DNA from: JANMQK01 sp031370485
Lineage (GTDB): Bacteria; Acidobacteriota; Polarisedimenticolia; Gp22-AA2
Direction: 5' to 3'
DNA length: 12,983 nucleotides
Assembly: GCA_031370485.1 (NCBI GenBank)
Contig: JANMQK010000281.1
Location: 1-12,983, forward strand
Shown in pieces: positions 6,515 through 12,983 of this stretch (position 1 is the stretch's first letter; each line of letters opens with the position of its first letter). Made by a program: the position numbers and the translations under genes. The notes beneath the pieces are model-generated. The model was not told the origin of the DNA. It was given only the letters and a program-made list of their open reading frames with translations, and made no database searches.

Positions 6515-8496
6515 CGACGAGGAGGCGCCGCGCCGCCGGCCTGGCGGGACGGTCCGCCCTCCTCGCGGCCGTCCTGATCCTGGCGGCGGGAGCCGGGCTC
6601 GGGGCGGCGGAGCGCAAGTTCGAGCGCAAGGACTGCCTCGACTGCCACACGAAGTTCGCCGAAAAATACGATCCGGCGAAAGTGAAGCATCCCGGCGTGA
6701 AGCCCGCGCAGTGCGAGAGCTGCCACCTCAGGCACGGCCTGGTCCCGAAGCTCCTCCTCAAGAAGGACGGCAACGCGCTCTGCCTCGACTGCCACTCGCG
6801 CGAGTCGATCGGCCTCGACCGGAAGGAAGTCCACTCGGCGCTCCGCTCGGGGTCCTGCGTCAGCTGCCATGACCCGCACGGGTCGAATGCTCCGCGTCTC
6901 CTCAAGGCGGAGGGCCCGCAGGCGTGCTACCAGTGCCACGACCGCAAGCCGTTCGAGCGGAAGGTGGTCCACGAGGTCCTGCGCAAGGACGGCTGCGGCG
7001 CCTGCCACATGGCGCACAGCGCCGGCGATAAAAACCTCCTGGTCAAGGCGGAAACCCCGCTCTGCCTGACCTGCCACGACGCCTCGGCGGCGCCCTTCCG
7101 CAAGGCCCACGGCGGCTACCCGGTCGAGAAGGCCACGTGTGGAGCCTGCCACGACCCGCATTCCTCGGAACGCCCGAAGCTCCTCCGCGCGAGCGTGCAC
7201 GCCCCGGTCGCCGGGATGACCTGCGACTCGTGCCACCAGCCGGCCGGCTCCTCGACACCGTTCGCGGTCACGGCGAAGGGGAGCGCGCTCTGCCTGACCT
7301 GCCATGACGAGAAGGCTCTCAAGGCGGGGGGCACGGTCGTGCACGCGCCGTTTCAGGCCGGCGACTGCCTGACGTGCCACGACCCGCACGCCTCGCCCCA
7401 GCCGAAGCTTCTTCTGAAGTCCGGCAACGACCTCTGCCTTGACTGCCACTCCGACATGAAGCGGGCGGTGGCCTATCCGCACGCGGCGCTCGCCTCGGAT
7501 GGCGGGTGCCTGACGTGCCACGCGCCGCACGCGGCGAAGATCGACCACCTGCTCGCGGCCTCGGGAGCGGACCTGTGCGTCCGCTGCCACGCCGACGCCA
7601 AGGCCGCGTCGAACGCCAAAGTCCCGCACGCGCCGTTCGAGGCCGGGGAGTGCGGCGCCTGCCACAATCCCCACGGGTCGGACGTCAAGGGGATGCTGCT
7701 GGACCGCCCCGACAAGGTCTGCTACACGTGCCATGCCGACTCCGAGAGCCAGTTCCAGAAGAGCGTCGTGCACCGGCCGGTCCTCGTCGGCAACTGCGTC
7801 GCCTGCCACAACCCGCACGGGGCGCCGGAAAAAAACCTCCTGGCCGGCGACACGGCCAAGGTCTGCTCCGCGTGCCACGGCGACCTCATGAAGGAAGAGG
7901 CGGGCGCAGTCAGTCACGCGCCGTTCGAGGCCGGCGACTGCCTCACCTGCCACGACCCGCACGCCTCGGACGTGGCCGGCATGCTGACCGCGGCGCAGAG
8001 TTCCATTTGCGCAACCTGTCACTCGGACCAGACGGACGGCCTCAAGACGGCCGTGAGCCGGCACGCGCCATTCGCCGCCGGGCAGTGCACGTCCTGCCAC
8101 GAGCCTCACAAGTCGAAGATCGCGGGGCTGCTCGAGGCCCCTTCGCCCGACCTGTGCCTCGCGTGCCACAAGGCGATCGGCGACCGGATGAAGACCGAGG
8201 TTCCCCACCCGCCGGCGGCGCGCGACTGCCAGCGCTGCCACGCGCCGCACGTCGCGGCGCAGGCGAAGCTCTTGTCGCAGCCGCAAAGCGCCCTGTGCGC
8301 CCAATGCCACCAGGTGCGGGCGGCCACCTTCACAAAGGCGCACCTGGGCATCGATCCGGCGGTGATGGACTGCATGAGTTGCCACGCGCCGCACTCGTCC
8401 ACCGACCCGAAGCTGTTCCGCGAGCAGCAGCACCCGCCGTTCGCGGCCAGGTCGTGCGACGACTGCCACGTCGTGCCGGGGAAACAGGGGAAATGA
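6511..8496 (+). CDS. 26-heme c-type cytochrome, doubled-CXXCH family
   Basis: The product is 661 residues from ATG 6511, which overlaps the previous stop (ATGA). An Arg-rich Sec signal peptide is cleaved near Ala32, with no lipobox. I count 26 exact CXXCH heme-binding motifs, from Cys42 to the C-terminal CDDCH, about one per 24 mature residues. The repeating unit is about 45-50 residues with two hemes: a 'VHAPF..GDC' lead, CLTCH followed by (D/N/A)PH and a small residue, a Leu-Leu spacer, then LC..CH. This matches doubled-CXXCH (Doublecyt/cytochrome c7-like) domains. Outside the motifs I count 27 further histidines, mostly in VHxP and CHxPH positions, enough for bis-His ligation of every heme. 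The chain is probably periplasmic or extracellular and acts as an electron wire. The next gene is a paralogue. No catalytic site (nitrite, tetrathionate or similar) was recognised, so electron transfer is the likely role; the redox partner is unknown. Confidence 0.93.
   Translation: MTTRRRRAAGLAGRSALLAAVLILAAGAGLGAAERKFERKDCLDCHTKFAEKYDPAKVKHPGVKPAQCESCHLRHGLVPKLLLKKDGNALCLDCHSRESIGLDRKEVHSALRSGSCVSCHDPHGSNAPRLLKAEGPQACYQCHDRKPFERKVVHEVLRKDGCGACHMAHSAGDKNLLVKAETPLCLTCHDASAAPFRKAHGGYPVEKATCGACHDPHSSERPKLLRASVHAPVAGMTCDSCHQPAGSSTPFAVTAKGSALCLTCHDEKALKAGGTVVHAPFQAGDCLTCHDPHASPQPKLLLKSGNDLCLDCHSDMKRAVAYPHAALASDGGCLTCHAPHAAKIDHLLAASGADLCVRCHADAKAASNAKVPHAPFEAGECGACHNPHGSDVKGMLLDRPDKVCYTCHADSESQFQKSVVHRPVLVGNCVACHNPHGAPEKNLLAGDTAKVCSACHGDLMKEEAGAVSHAPFEAGDCLTCHDPHASDVAGMLTAAQSSICATCHSDQTDGLKTAVSRHAPFAAGQCTSCHEPHKSKIAGLLEAPSPDLCLACHKAIGDRMKTEVPHPPAARDCQRCHAPHVAAQAKLLSQPQSALCAQCHQVRAATFTKAHLGIDPAVMDCMSCHAPHSSTDPKLFREQQHPPFAARSCDDCHVVPGKQGK
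7342..7968 (+). repeat. Diverged 54-nt intragenic repeats of the two-heme unit
   Basis: Copies at 7342-7395 and 7915-7968 match at 50 of 54 bases. Both encode a 'HAPF.AGDCLTCHDPHAS' block. A more diverged copy lies at 7627-7680. The near-identity at DNA level points to recent duplication or gene conversion among heme units, not only selection on the protein. Confidence 0.7.
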
Positions 8497-9842
8497 CGAT
8501 GCACGCGCGGCCCGATCTCTCGATCTTGCTCCTGGCGGCGGTCGTGTCCATGACGGCGGGCCTGTGCGTGGTGGCTGCCGCGCCGCCCGCCGCGCCGCCG
8601 GCCGCGCCGAAGACCGCGGCCGCCACTCCGGCGCAGGAGAAGGCCTACAGCCTCAAGCCCGGCGCGCGGGGGACGCTCTGCGTCTCGTGCCATGCAGCCT
8701 TCCAGGAGACCCTGAAACTTCCGGTTGTCCACAAGCCGGTGAAGACGGGGGACTGCGTGGGCTGCCACAACCCGCATGCCTCGTCGCACGGCATGCTCCT
8801 GGCCGCCGAACCGGGCGCCGTCTGCGCTCGCTGTCACGCGTCGATGGCAGCCACGACGACCGCGGGGGCCAGAAGCGTTCACGCGCCGGTCGCGCAGGGC
8901 GCCTGCGTCAAGTGCCACGATCCGCATGCCTCGAAGAACAAGGGCCTGCAGCTCCAGGCCGGCAGCGTTCTCTGCTATTCGTGCCACGCGGACATCCAGA
9001 AGAGGGTCGCGGCGGCGCAGTTCAAGCACTCCCCGGTCGAGCGCGACTGCCTGGGCTGCCACGACCCGCATTCCTCGAAGGACGGGGAGCACCTGCTCAA
9101 GAAGCCTGTGCCCGAGGTCTGCACGTCGTGTCACCGTACCGACCAGCCCGCGTTCGCCCGGCAGCACATGAACTACCCCGTGGGCAAGGCGGACTGCACC
9201 TCGTGCCACGACCCGCACGGTTCGAGCCAGCGCGGCATGCTCTGGTCCACGGTTCATGCGCCCGTGGCCAACAAGATGTGCGGCCAGTGCCACCAGGACG
9301 CGGCGTCACCGAAGGCCCTGGCCACGAAGAAGACCGGCCTCGACCTCTGCCGCTCCTGCCACGCCGAGCTGGTGAACGGGATGCTTGCGAAGAACCGGCT
9401 GCACTGGCCCGCGGTCGACCGGACCGGATGCCTCAACTGCCACAACCCGCATGCCTCGGTCCAGCCGGCCCTGCTGAAAAAGCCGCCGCAATCCTTGTGC
9501 GCCGATTGCCACGAGACGACCGTGAAGACACTCGAGACGGCGGCCGTCAAGCACGCACCCGCCGCCGCCGGCGAGTGCTCAACCTGCCACGATCCGCACG
9601 CCTCGAACGCGGAGTTCCTGTTCACGGCCGCCGGCGAGCTGGCCCTGTGCGCCAATTGTCACGATTACCAGAAGCACTCGAACCACCCGCTCGGCGGCAA
9701 CAAGACCGACCCGCGCAACCCGAACGTGGGGCTCGACTGCTCGAGCTGCCATGCGCCGCACGCCTCATCCTTCAAGGCGTTCGTCTACGAGAACCCCGAT
9801 TCGGACCTGTGCGTCCAGTGCCACCAGGGGGTGAGGAGATGA
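8493..9842 (+). CDS. 16-heme c-type cytochrome, doubled-CXXCH family
   Basis: The product is 449 residues from ATG 8493, which overlaps the stop of the 26-heme gene (ATGA). ATG 8499 is a possible alternative two codons later. A hydrophobic leader (LSILLLAAVVSMTAGLCVVAAA) is followed by a Pro/Ala linker to about residue 50. Cys25 lies in the leader but does not fit a lipobox well, so signal peptidase I processing is more likely. I count 16 exact CXXCH motifs, starting at Cys63 and ending at CVQCH close to the C-terminus, plus 18 other histidines in the mature chain. Residues about 228-292 are collinear with residues 203-271 of the upstream cytochrome (YPV.KA.C..CHDPH.S, then VHAPVA...C..CHQ), so the two genes are paralogues. 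The role is probably periplasmic or surface electron transfer together with the larger cytochrome. Confidence 0.93.
   Translation: MTMHARPDLSILLLAAVVSMTAGLCVVAAAPPAAPPAAPKTAAATPAQEKAYSLKPGARGTLCVSCHAAFQETLKLPVVHKPVKTGDCVGCHNPHASSHGMLLAAEPGAVCARCHASMAATTTAGARSVHAPVAQGACVKCHDPHASKNKGLQLQAGSVLCYSCHADIQKRVAAAQFKHSPVERDCLGCHDPHSSKDGEHLLKKPVPEVCTSCHRTDQPAFARQHMNYPVGKADCTSCHDPHGSSQRGMLWSTVHAPVANKMCGQCHQDAASPKALATKKTGLDLCRSCHAELVNGMLAKNRLHWPAVDRTGCLNCHNPHASVQPALLKKPPQSLCADCHETTVKTLETAAVKHAPAAAGECSTCHDPHASNAEFLFTAAGELALCANCHDYQKHSNHPLGGNKTDPRNPNVGLDCSSCHAPHASSFKAFVYENPDSDLCVQCHQGVRR
9833..9838 (+). promoter_or_regulatory. Shine-Dalgarno for the first NHL propeller gene
   Basis: GAGGAG lies 8 nt upstream of ATG 9847, inside the last codons of the 16-heme cytochrome gene. 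It directly abuts another ATG at 9839, too close to serve it. This supports 9847 as the start. Confidence 0.5.
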
Positions 9843-9846
9843 CGCC

Positions 9847-10749
9847 ATGATCCGCCTGCCGTTCCCGGTTTTCGCCGCCGTCGCGCTCGGCCTGACCGCC
9901 CTCCACGCCGCGGAAGGGGTCAAGGTCAGGGCCCTCCCGGGCATCTACCAGGACTCGCGTGAGGGGCGCCTCAAGGGACCCGAGGCCGTCGCCAGCGACG
10001 GCGCCGCGTCCGTGGCCGTGGCCGACACCGCAAACGGCCGGGTCGTCCTTTACGCCTTCGAGGCGGGACAGGCGACAGCGCGGCGCGAGATCCGCCTGCC
10101 GCAGATCACCTACCCGACGCAGGTGCAGTTCGTCCCCGGCGGCGATCTCCTCGTGCTCGACGGCCGGACGCACCGGATCGTCCGGGTGACCGCCTCGGGA
10201 GAATTCAAGGGCATGGTCGAGCCGCGCGGCGACGCGGCGGCCGGCCAGGTGATCGTGAAGAGCTTCAAGGTTGGCCCCGGAGGGGATCTCTACCTCCTCG
10301 ACCTCCCGGGGGGCCGGGTCCTGGTGCTGGGAGCGGACGGCGCATCGAAGCGCTCCATCGCGCTCCCCGACGACGCCCGCTCGCCGGCCGACATCGCCGT
10401 CGATTCCGGGGGGACCGTGTACGCTCTCGAAAGCGCGGGGCGGCGCGTCGACGCGGCCCGGCCGGGTGCAGCCGCCTTCGCTCCCCTGGGAAAACCGTTC
10501 CGGGAGGACGCCGCCTTCCCCGCGGCGATCACGGTGGGCCCGCAGGGCCTTCTGTGCATAACCGATCAGGAGGGACATGGCCTCGTCTTCCTCGGGCCGG
10601 ACGGATCGTTCCGGGGACGCCAGTCGGCCATGGGCTGGAAGGAGGGGTTCCTGAGGTATCCCGCCGGCATCGCGGCGGCCCCGGCGGGTTTCCTGCTCGT
10701 GGCCGACCGCGACAACAACCGCGTCCAGATCTTCCAGGTCGTGGAATGA
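9847..10749 (+). CDS. Secreted six-bladed NHL-repeat beta-propeller protein
   Basis: The product is 300 residues from ATG 9847, with GAGGAG 8 nt upstream, starting 4 nt after the 16-heme gene stops. The Sec signal peptide (MIRLPFPVFAAVALGLTALH) is probably cleaved before Glu23. Six NHL blades are visible in order, each of the pattern 'xxP.xIAv...G.lyVaD..n.RVqvf'. The clearest is the last (YPAGIAAAPAGFLLVADRDN, then NRVQIF), which ends the protein and would close the ring. NHL propellers bind proteins or surfaces and are often found beside multiheme cytochromes. No heme motif or enzyme motif is present. It is followed by a related propeller through an ATGA overlap. A scaffold or cytochrome-binding role is inferred from position. 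Confidence 0.8.
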   Translation: MIRLPFPVFAAVALGLTALHAAEGVKVRALPGIYQDSREGRLKGPEAVASDGAASVAVADTANGRVVLYAFEAGQATARREIRLPQITYPTQVQFVPGGDLLVLDGRTHRIVRVTASGEFKGMVEPRGDAAAGQVIVKSFKVGPGGDLYLLDLPGGRVLVLGADGASKRSIALPDDARSPADIAVDSGGTVYALESAGRRVDAARPGAAAFAPLGKPFREDAAFPAAITVGPQGLLCITDQEGHGLVFLGPDGSFRGRQSAMGWKEGFLRYPAGIAAAPAGFLLVADRDNNRVQIFQVVE

Positions 10750-11720
10750 CGAGGCTTCGGGCGGCCCTCGCACCCCTCGCGGCGCTCGCGGCCGTGCTCC
10801 AGGCGCCGCCGGCGATCGCGGCCGGTCCTGCCTCCTACCTCTACCGGCTCTCCGACTTCTCGGGCACGGTCCCCTACAGCGACGTCATCCTGCGCGCCGA
10901 CCGCAAGCACGACGAGATCTACGCCGCCGCCGGGAACTCGATCCGGGTGTTCAACGGCGCCGGAATGGAAGAGTACGAGTTCGACGAGGACCCCGTCGCG
11001 GGCCAGGTCGTCGATCTGGCGATGGAGGAGTCGGGCGACATCCTGATCCTGTCGCACCCCCAGGCGCCGACCCCGGGCGAGCCCTCCTGGTTCATCCGCC
11101 ATTGCGACTACCGGGGCGTGCCGTACGCTCGCATCCTGCTCGAGGGGGCGCCGGCCGAACTCGGCGATTTCCGCCCCGACATGATCTTTTACCGTGACGG
11201 GGGGCTGCTTCTCGCGGACAGGCAGAACCTGAAAGCGGTCGAGGCGGATCTTTCCGGCAAATTCCGCCGCGCGATCGACCTGGCGAAGATGATCGGCCTC
11301 GGCGACAGGGATCGCGGCCGCAACGACATCGGCGGCCTCAGCCTGGACGCGCGCGGCCGGATCCTGCTGACCATTCCCACGCTGCCAAAGGCCTTCATCC
11401 TGTCTCCGGAGGGCGACGTGAAGTCGTTCGGCCGGGCCGGGTCGGTCGCCGGAGCGTTCGGTATCCCGGCGGGGATCGTGGCCGACGATGGGGGAAACAT
11501 CATCGTGGCCGACAAGGGGCGGAGTGTCGTTATGATCTTCAACCCGGCGCTCGAGTTCGTGACCGAGTTCGGCGCCGAGGGTGGTCCGGCCGGATTGATC
11601 CGGCCGACGGACCTCGCGCTGGGGAACGACGACAAGCTGTACGTGACCCAGTCACGCGACCGCGGTGTCTCGGTGTTCCGCGTCGGGCCCGGCCCTTCCC
11701 AACCTGACACGCCAGGATGA
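10746..11720 (+). CDS. Secreted NHL-like beta-propeller protein, last gene of the operon
   Basis: The product is 324 residues from ATG 10746, which overlaps the preceding stop (ATGA). The in-frame extension upstream of it lies inside the previous gene. The Sec signal peptide (MTRLRAALAPLAALAAVLQA) is cleaved near Ala25-Ala26. About six blades follow, looser than in the preceding protein but with the same strand pattern. The clearest are 'IPAGIVADDGGNIIVADKG' and 'RPTDLALGNDDKLYVTQSRD'. The protein ends in a short Pro/Ser/Gly tail. It is probably a diverged tandem paralogue of the upstream NHL gene. Its stop is only 7 nt from the stop of the convergent minus-strand gene, and I see no GC-hairpin plus U-run terminator between them. 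Confidence 0.75.
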   Translation: MTRLRAALAPLAALAAVLQAPPAIAAGPASYLYRLSDFSGTVPYSDVILRADRKHDEIYAAAGNSIRVFNGAGMEEYEFDEDPVAGQVVDLAMEESGDILILSHPQAPTPGEPSWFIRHCDYRGVPYARILLEGAPAELGDFRPDMIFYRDGGLLLADRQNLKAVEADLSGKFRRAIDLAKMIGLGDRDRGRNDIGGLSLDARGRILLTIPTLPKAFILSPEGDVKSFGRAGSVAGAFGIPAGIVADDGGNIIVADKGRSVVMIFNPALEFVTEFGAEGGPAGLIRPTDLALGNDDKLYVTQSRDRGVSVFRVGPGPSQPDTPG

Positions 11721-11727
11721 CGGTGGG

Positions 11728-12657
11728 CTACTTCTTCGGCGCGTAGTCCCCCGCGAACCAGACAGACCAGGTCTTGCCGCCGTCACGGGACTCCTCGATG
11801 ACCTGGCGCACGTGGCCGTTCGGCTGGGGGGTGAGGGACATCCGTGAGCGCACCGTCGTCCCGGCCTTTTCGCGGTGTGTCCCCTGGAGAAGCATCGCCC
11901 CGTTCCTGAGCTCCCCCTCGTAAGCGATCACGTCGCCGCTGTTGTCCACCCAGGTCTGCGCCCACTTCTTCGTCACGGGGTCGAAGTAATTCATGCTCTT
12001 GCCGATGCTCCCCTCCGTCCCCGTCCAGTTTTCGAGAATCAGGCAGCCGTCCAGCGTCTTCACGATCGAGTTCGTCCCGGCCTTCTGCCCCTTCGGGTTC
12101 GTCACCTCCCACTCGCCGACCCAGAAATCGAGCTGACCGTGGACTTCATCGCTCTTGCACGGCTGGGAGGCCTTCCCGGCCAGCGCCACTGCTTTCTCGA
12201 AGCGGGGATCGTCTCGCAAACTGGCGAGATCGGGATCGTTTCTGAGTTGGGCGACGTTCCGGAACCCTGCGGCCAGCGCCTTGTCGAGCCAGGCGAACGC
12301 TTTCTCTTTGTCGCCGTTGAGGGCATAGGCGCAGGCGAGGTTGTACCGGCCTCCGGGAAGGCCGGCGCCGAGCGCGACCGCTTTCTCGTAAGCGGCGATC
12401 GCCTTGTCGTACTGCTTCAGTGAATGACGCGAATTGCCCAGCCGGAGCCAGGCGGGCCCGTTGCCGGGCTCGCTTCCGACGATCGCCTCGTAGTCCGCCG
12501 CGGCCTGATCCCACTGCTGCGCCTGAAACAGGGCATTGGCTTCGTCCATTGTGGGGGCCGCCTTGCGGCTCTCGGGAGGCGGTGTCGCCGCCAGCGGGAC
12601 GATCGCACCCGCCGGAAAAAGTGCGAGAAGGATGAGCGTGATTCCCAGTGACTTCAT
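11728..12657 (-). CDS. Secreted TPR protein with a C-terminal DUF1579-like domain
   Basis: The product is 309 residues on the minus strand. The ATG (complement of 12655-12657) overlaps the TGA of the upstream pncB-like gene as ATGA. A Sec signal peptide (MKSLGITLILLALFPAGAIV) is cleaved near Ala24. Residues about 37-135 hold three tetratricopeptide repeats, with the typical 'A...Y..A....P....W..LG' and 'Y.KAI.AYEKAVALG' patterns. Residues about 175-309 start with QLDFWVGEWEV, the opening of DUF1579-like lipocalin-type beta-barrels. They continue with the family's 'YFDPVTKKW' and 'ESRDGGKTW' strands. The domain's function is unknown; lipocalin-like folds often bind small hydrophobic ligands. 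It converges on the cytochrome operon with a 7-nt gap and is probably not part of it functionally. Confidence 0.8.
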   Translation of the reverse strand: MKSLGITLILLALFPAGAIVPLAATPPPESRKAAPTMDEANALFQAQQWDQAAADYEAIVGSEPGNGPAWLRLGNSRHSLKQYDKAIAAYEKAVALGAGLPGGRYNLACAYALNGDKEKAFAWLDKALAAGFRNVAQLRNDPDLASLRDDPRFEKAVALAGKASQPCKSDEVHGQLDFWVGEWEVTNPKGQKAGTNSIVKTLDGCLILENWTGTEGSIGKSMNYFDPVTKKWAQTWVDNSGDVIAYEGELRNGAMLLQGTHREKAGTTVRSRMSLTPQPNGHVRQVIEESRDGGKTWSVWFAGDYAPKK

Positions 12658-12983
12658 GGCGCGTGATTCCTTTCCGGCCCGCCGGGCCGCGCCCGCAGCC
12701 TGCCGATCAGCTCGTAAAGCGCGGGACCGAGGCTGACCTTGTAAATGTGAGGGTTGAGAAGCCGGCGCGAGGTCGGATGAAGCCGCGCCATGGCGCGCCG
12801 GCGGTGCTGGCGAATCTCTTCGAGTGAGGGAAGCGGCGCCGTGATGCGCCCCTCCCGCAGGACCGGCTGGAGGAGAGGCTCGACCCGGGCGACCCCGGTG
12901 TATTCCTTGCTCACCGCCTGGAAGTGGGGATGGTGCCCTCGAACCGTCCGGCCCGCCTGGGGGGGCGCGCTTTCAAGCTCGAT
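12654..12983 (-). CDS. pncB: Nicotinate phosphoribosyltransferase, C-terminal part (5' end outside window)
   Basis: The frame is open from the window edge to TGA (complement of 12654-12656), giving 109 residues. A GTG at 12914 is an internal codon, not the start, because the frame runs on upstream of it. The visible part matches the C-terminal tail of nicotinate phosphoribosyltransferases: a 'LLQPVLREGRI' segment, 'LPSLEEIRQHRRRAMARLHP', then 'LLNPHIYKVSLGPALYELIGRL', corresponding to the family's NPH.Y.VGLS ending. The full enzyme converts nicotinate and PRPP to nicotinate mononucleotide in cytoplasmic NAD salvage. The catalytic core lies outside the window, so activity cannot be judged. The stop overlaps the start of the TPR/DUF1579 gene, so the two are probably co-transcribed. 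Confidence 0.7.
   Translation of the reverse strand: MELESAPPQAGRTVRGHHPHFQAVSKEYTGVARVEPLLQPVLREGRITAPLPSLEEIRQHRRRAMARLHPTSRRLLNPHIYKVSLGPALYELIGRLRARPGGPERNHAP

Noticed and set aside
6454..8469. Long open frame on the minus strand opposite the 26-heme cytochrome
   Set aside because: Its apparent repeats are the reverse of the CXXCH-unit codons. It has no independent protein features.
8493..8580. Lipobox at Cys25 of the 16-heme cytochrome leader
   Set aside because: The residues before Cys25 are Ala-Gly-Leu, a poor lipobox, and hydrophobic sequence continues after the Cys, so ordinary signal-peptidase I cleavage is more likely.
6620..9835. Regularly spaced short repeats that could suggest a CRISPR array
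   Set aside because: The periodicity is in-frame coding repeats of TGC-NN-NN-TGCCAC heme motifs with variable spacing, inside two clear genes.
11700..11760. Possible bidirectional terminator between the convergent genes
   Set aside because: The gap is 7 nt and I found no convincing stem-loop with a T-run on either strand.

Overview
The window is GC-rich, almost gap-free bacterial DNA from a Gram-negative organism. It encodes a C-terminal-aromatic outer-membrane beta-barrel, a lipobox lipoprotein and many Sec signal peptides. The style (GC-rich third positions, Ala/Arg-rich leaders, giant doubled-CXXCH cytochromes beside NHL propellers and parvulin-like chaperones) would suit an Acidobacteriota, Myxococcota/Desulfobacterota-like or related soil or sediment lineage. 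No marker here fixes the taxonomy.

Plus strand, about 1-11720: one apparent operon of nine genes with almost no intergenic space. In order these are: the 3' end of a YVTN-type beta-propeller gene; an outer-membrane beta-barrel with a discoidin (F5/8 type C) domain inserted in the middle; a GNA1162/CsgG-like lipoprotein; a secreted protein with two tandem CsgG/TolB-like modules; a SurA-type chaperone with two degenerate parvulin domains; a c-type cytochrome with 26 CXXCH motifs; a second one with 16; and two six-bladed NHL propeller proteins. Most junctions are ATGA stop/start overlaps or gaps of 4-14 nt, so the genes are probably co-transcribed and translationally coupled. The promoter must lie upstream of the window.

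Minus strand, 11728-12983: a convergent pair whose end lies 7 nt from the operon's end. The first transcribed is the 3' end of a probable nicotinate phosphoribosyltransferase gene (pncB). It is joined by an ATGA overlap to a secreted TPR + DUF1579-like protein. These look unrelated to the cytochrome operon.

Working model (inference): the operon builds an extracytoplasmic electron-transfer apparatus carrying 42 potential c-type hemes. The barrel would be the outer-membrane conduit or export pore. The CsgG-like proteins would be outer-membrane assembly factors. The SurA-like protein would be a chaperone for the barrel or the apo-cytochromes, and the three propellers would be surface or periplasmic scaffolds. 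The combination resembles porin-cytochrome conduits and the cytochrome-filament clusters in which multiheme cytochromes sit with NHL and prolyl-isomerase genes. This exact set, with a discoidin-bearing barrel and CsgG-like partners, is not one I recognise as described.

No tRNA, rRNA, CRISPR array, insertion sequence or riboswitch was seen, and no stretch over 300 bases lacks a gene.
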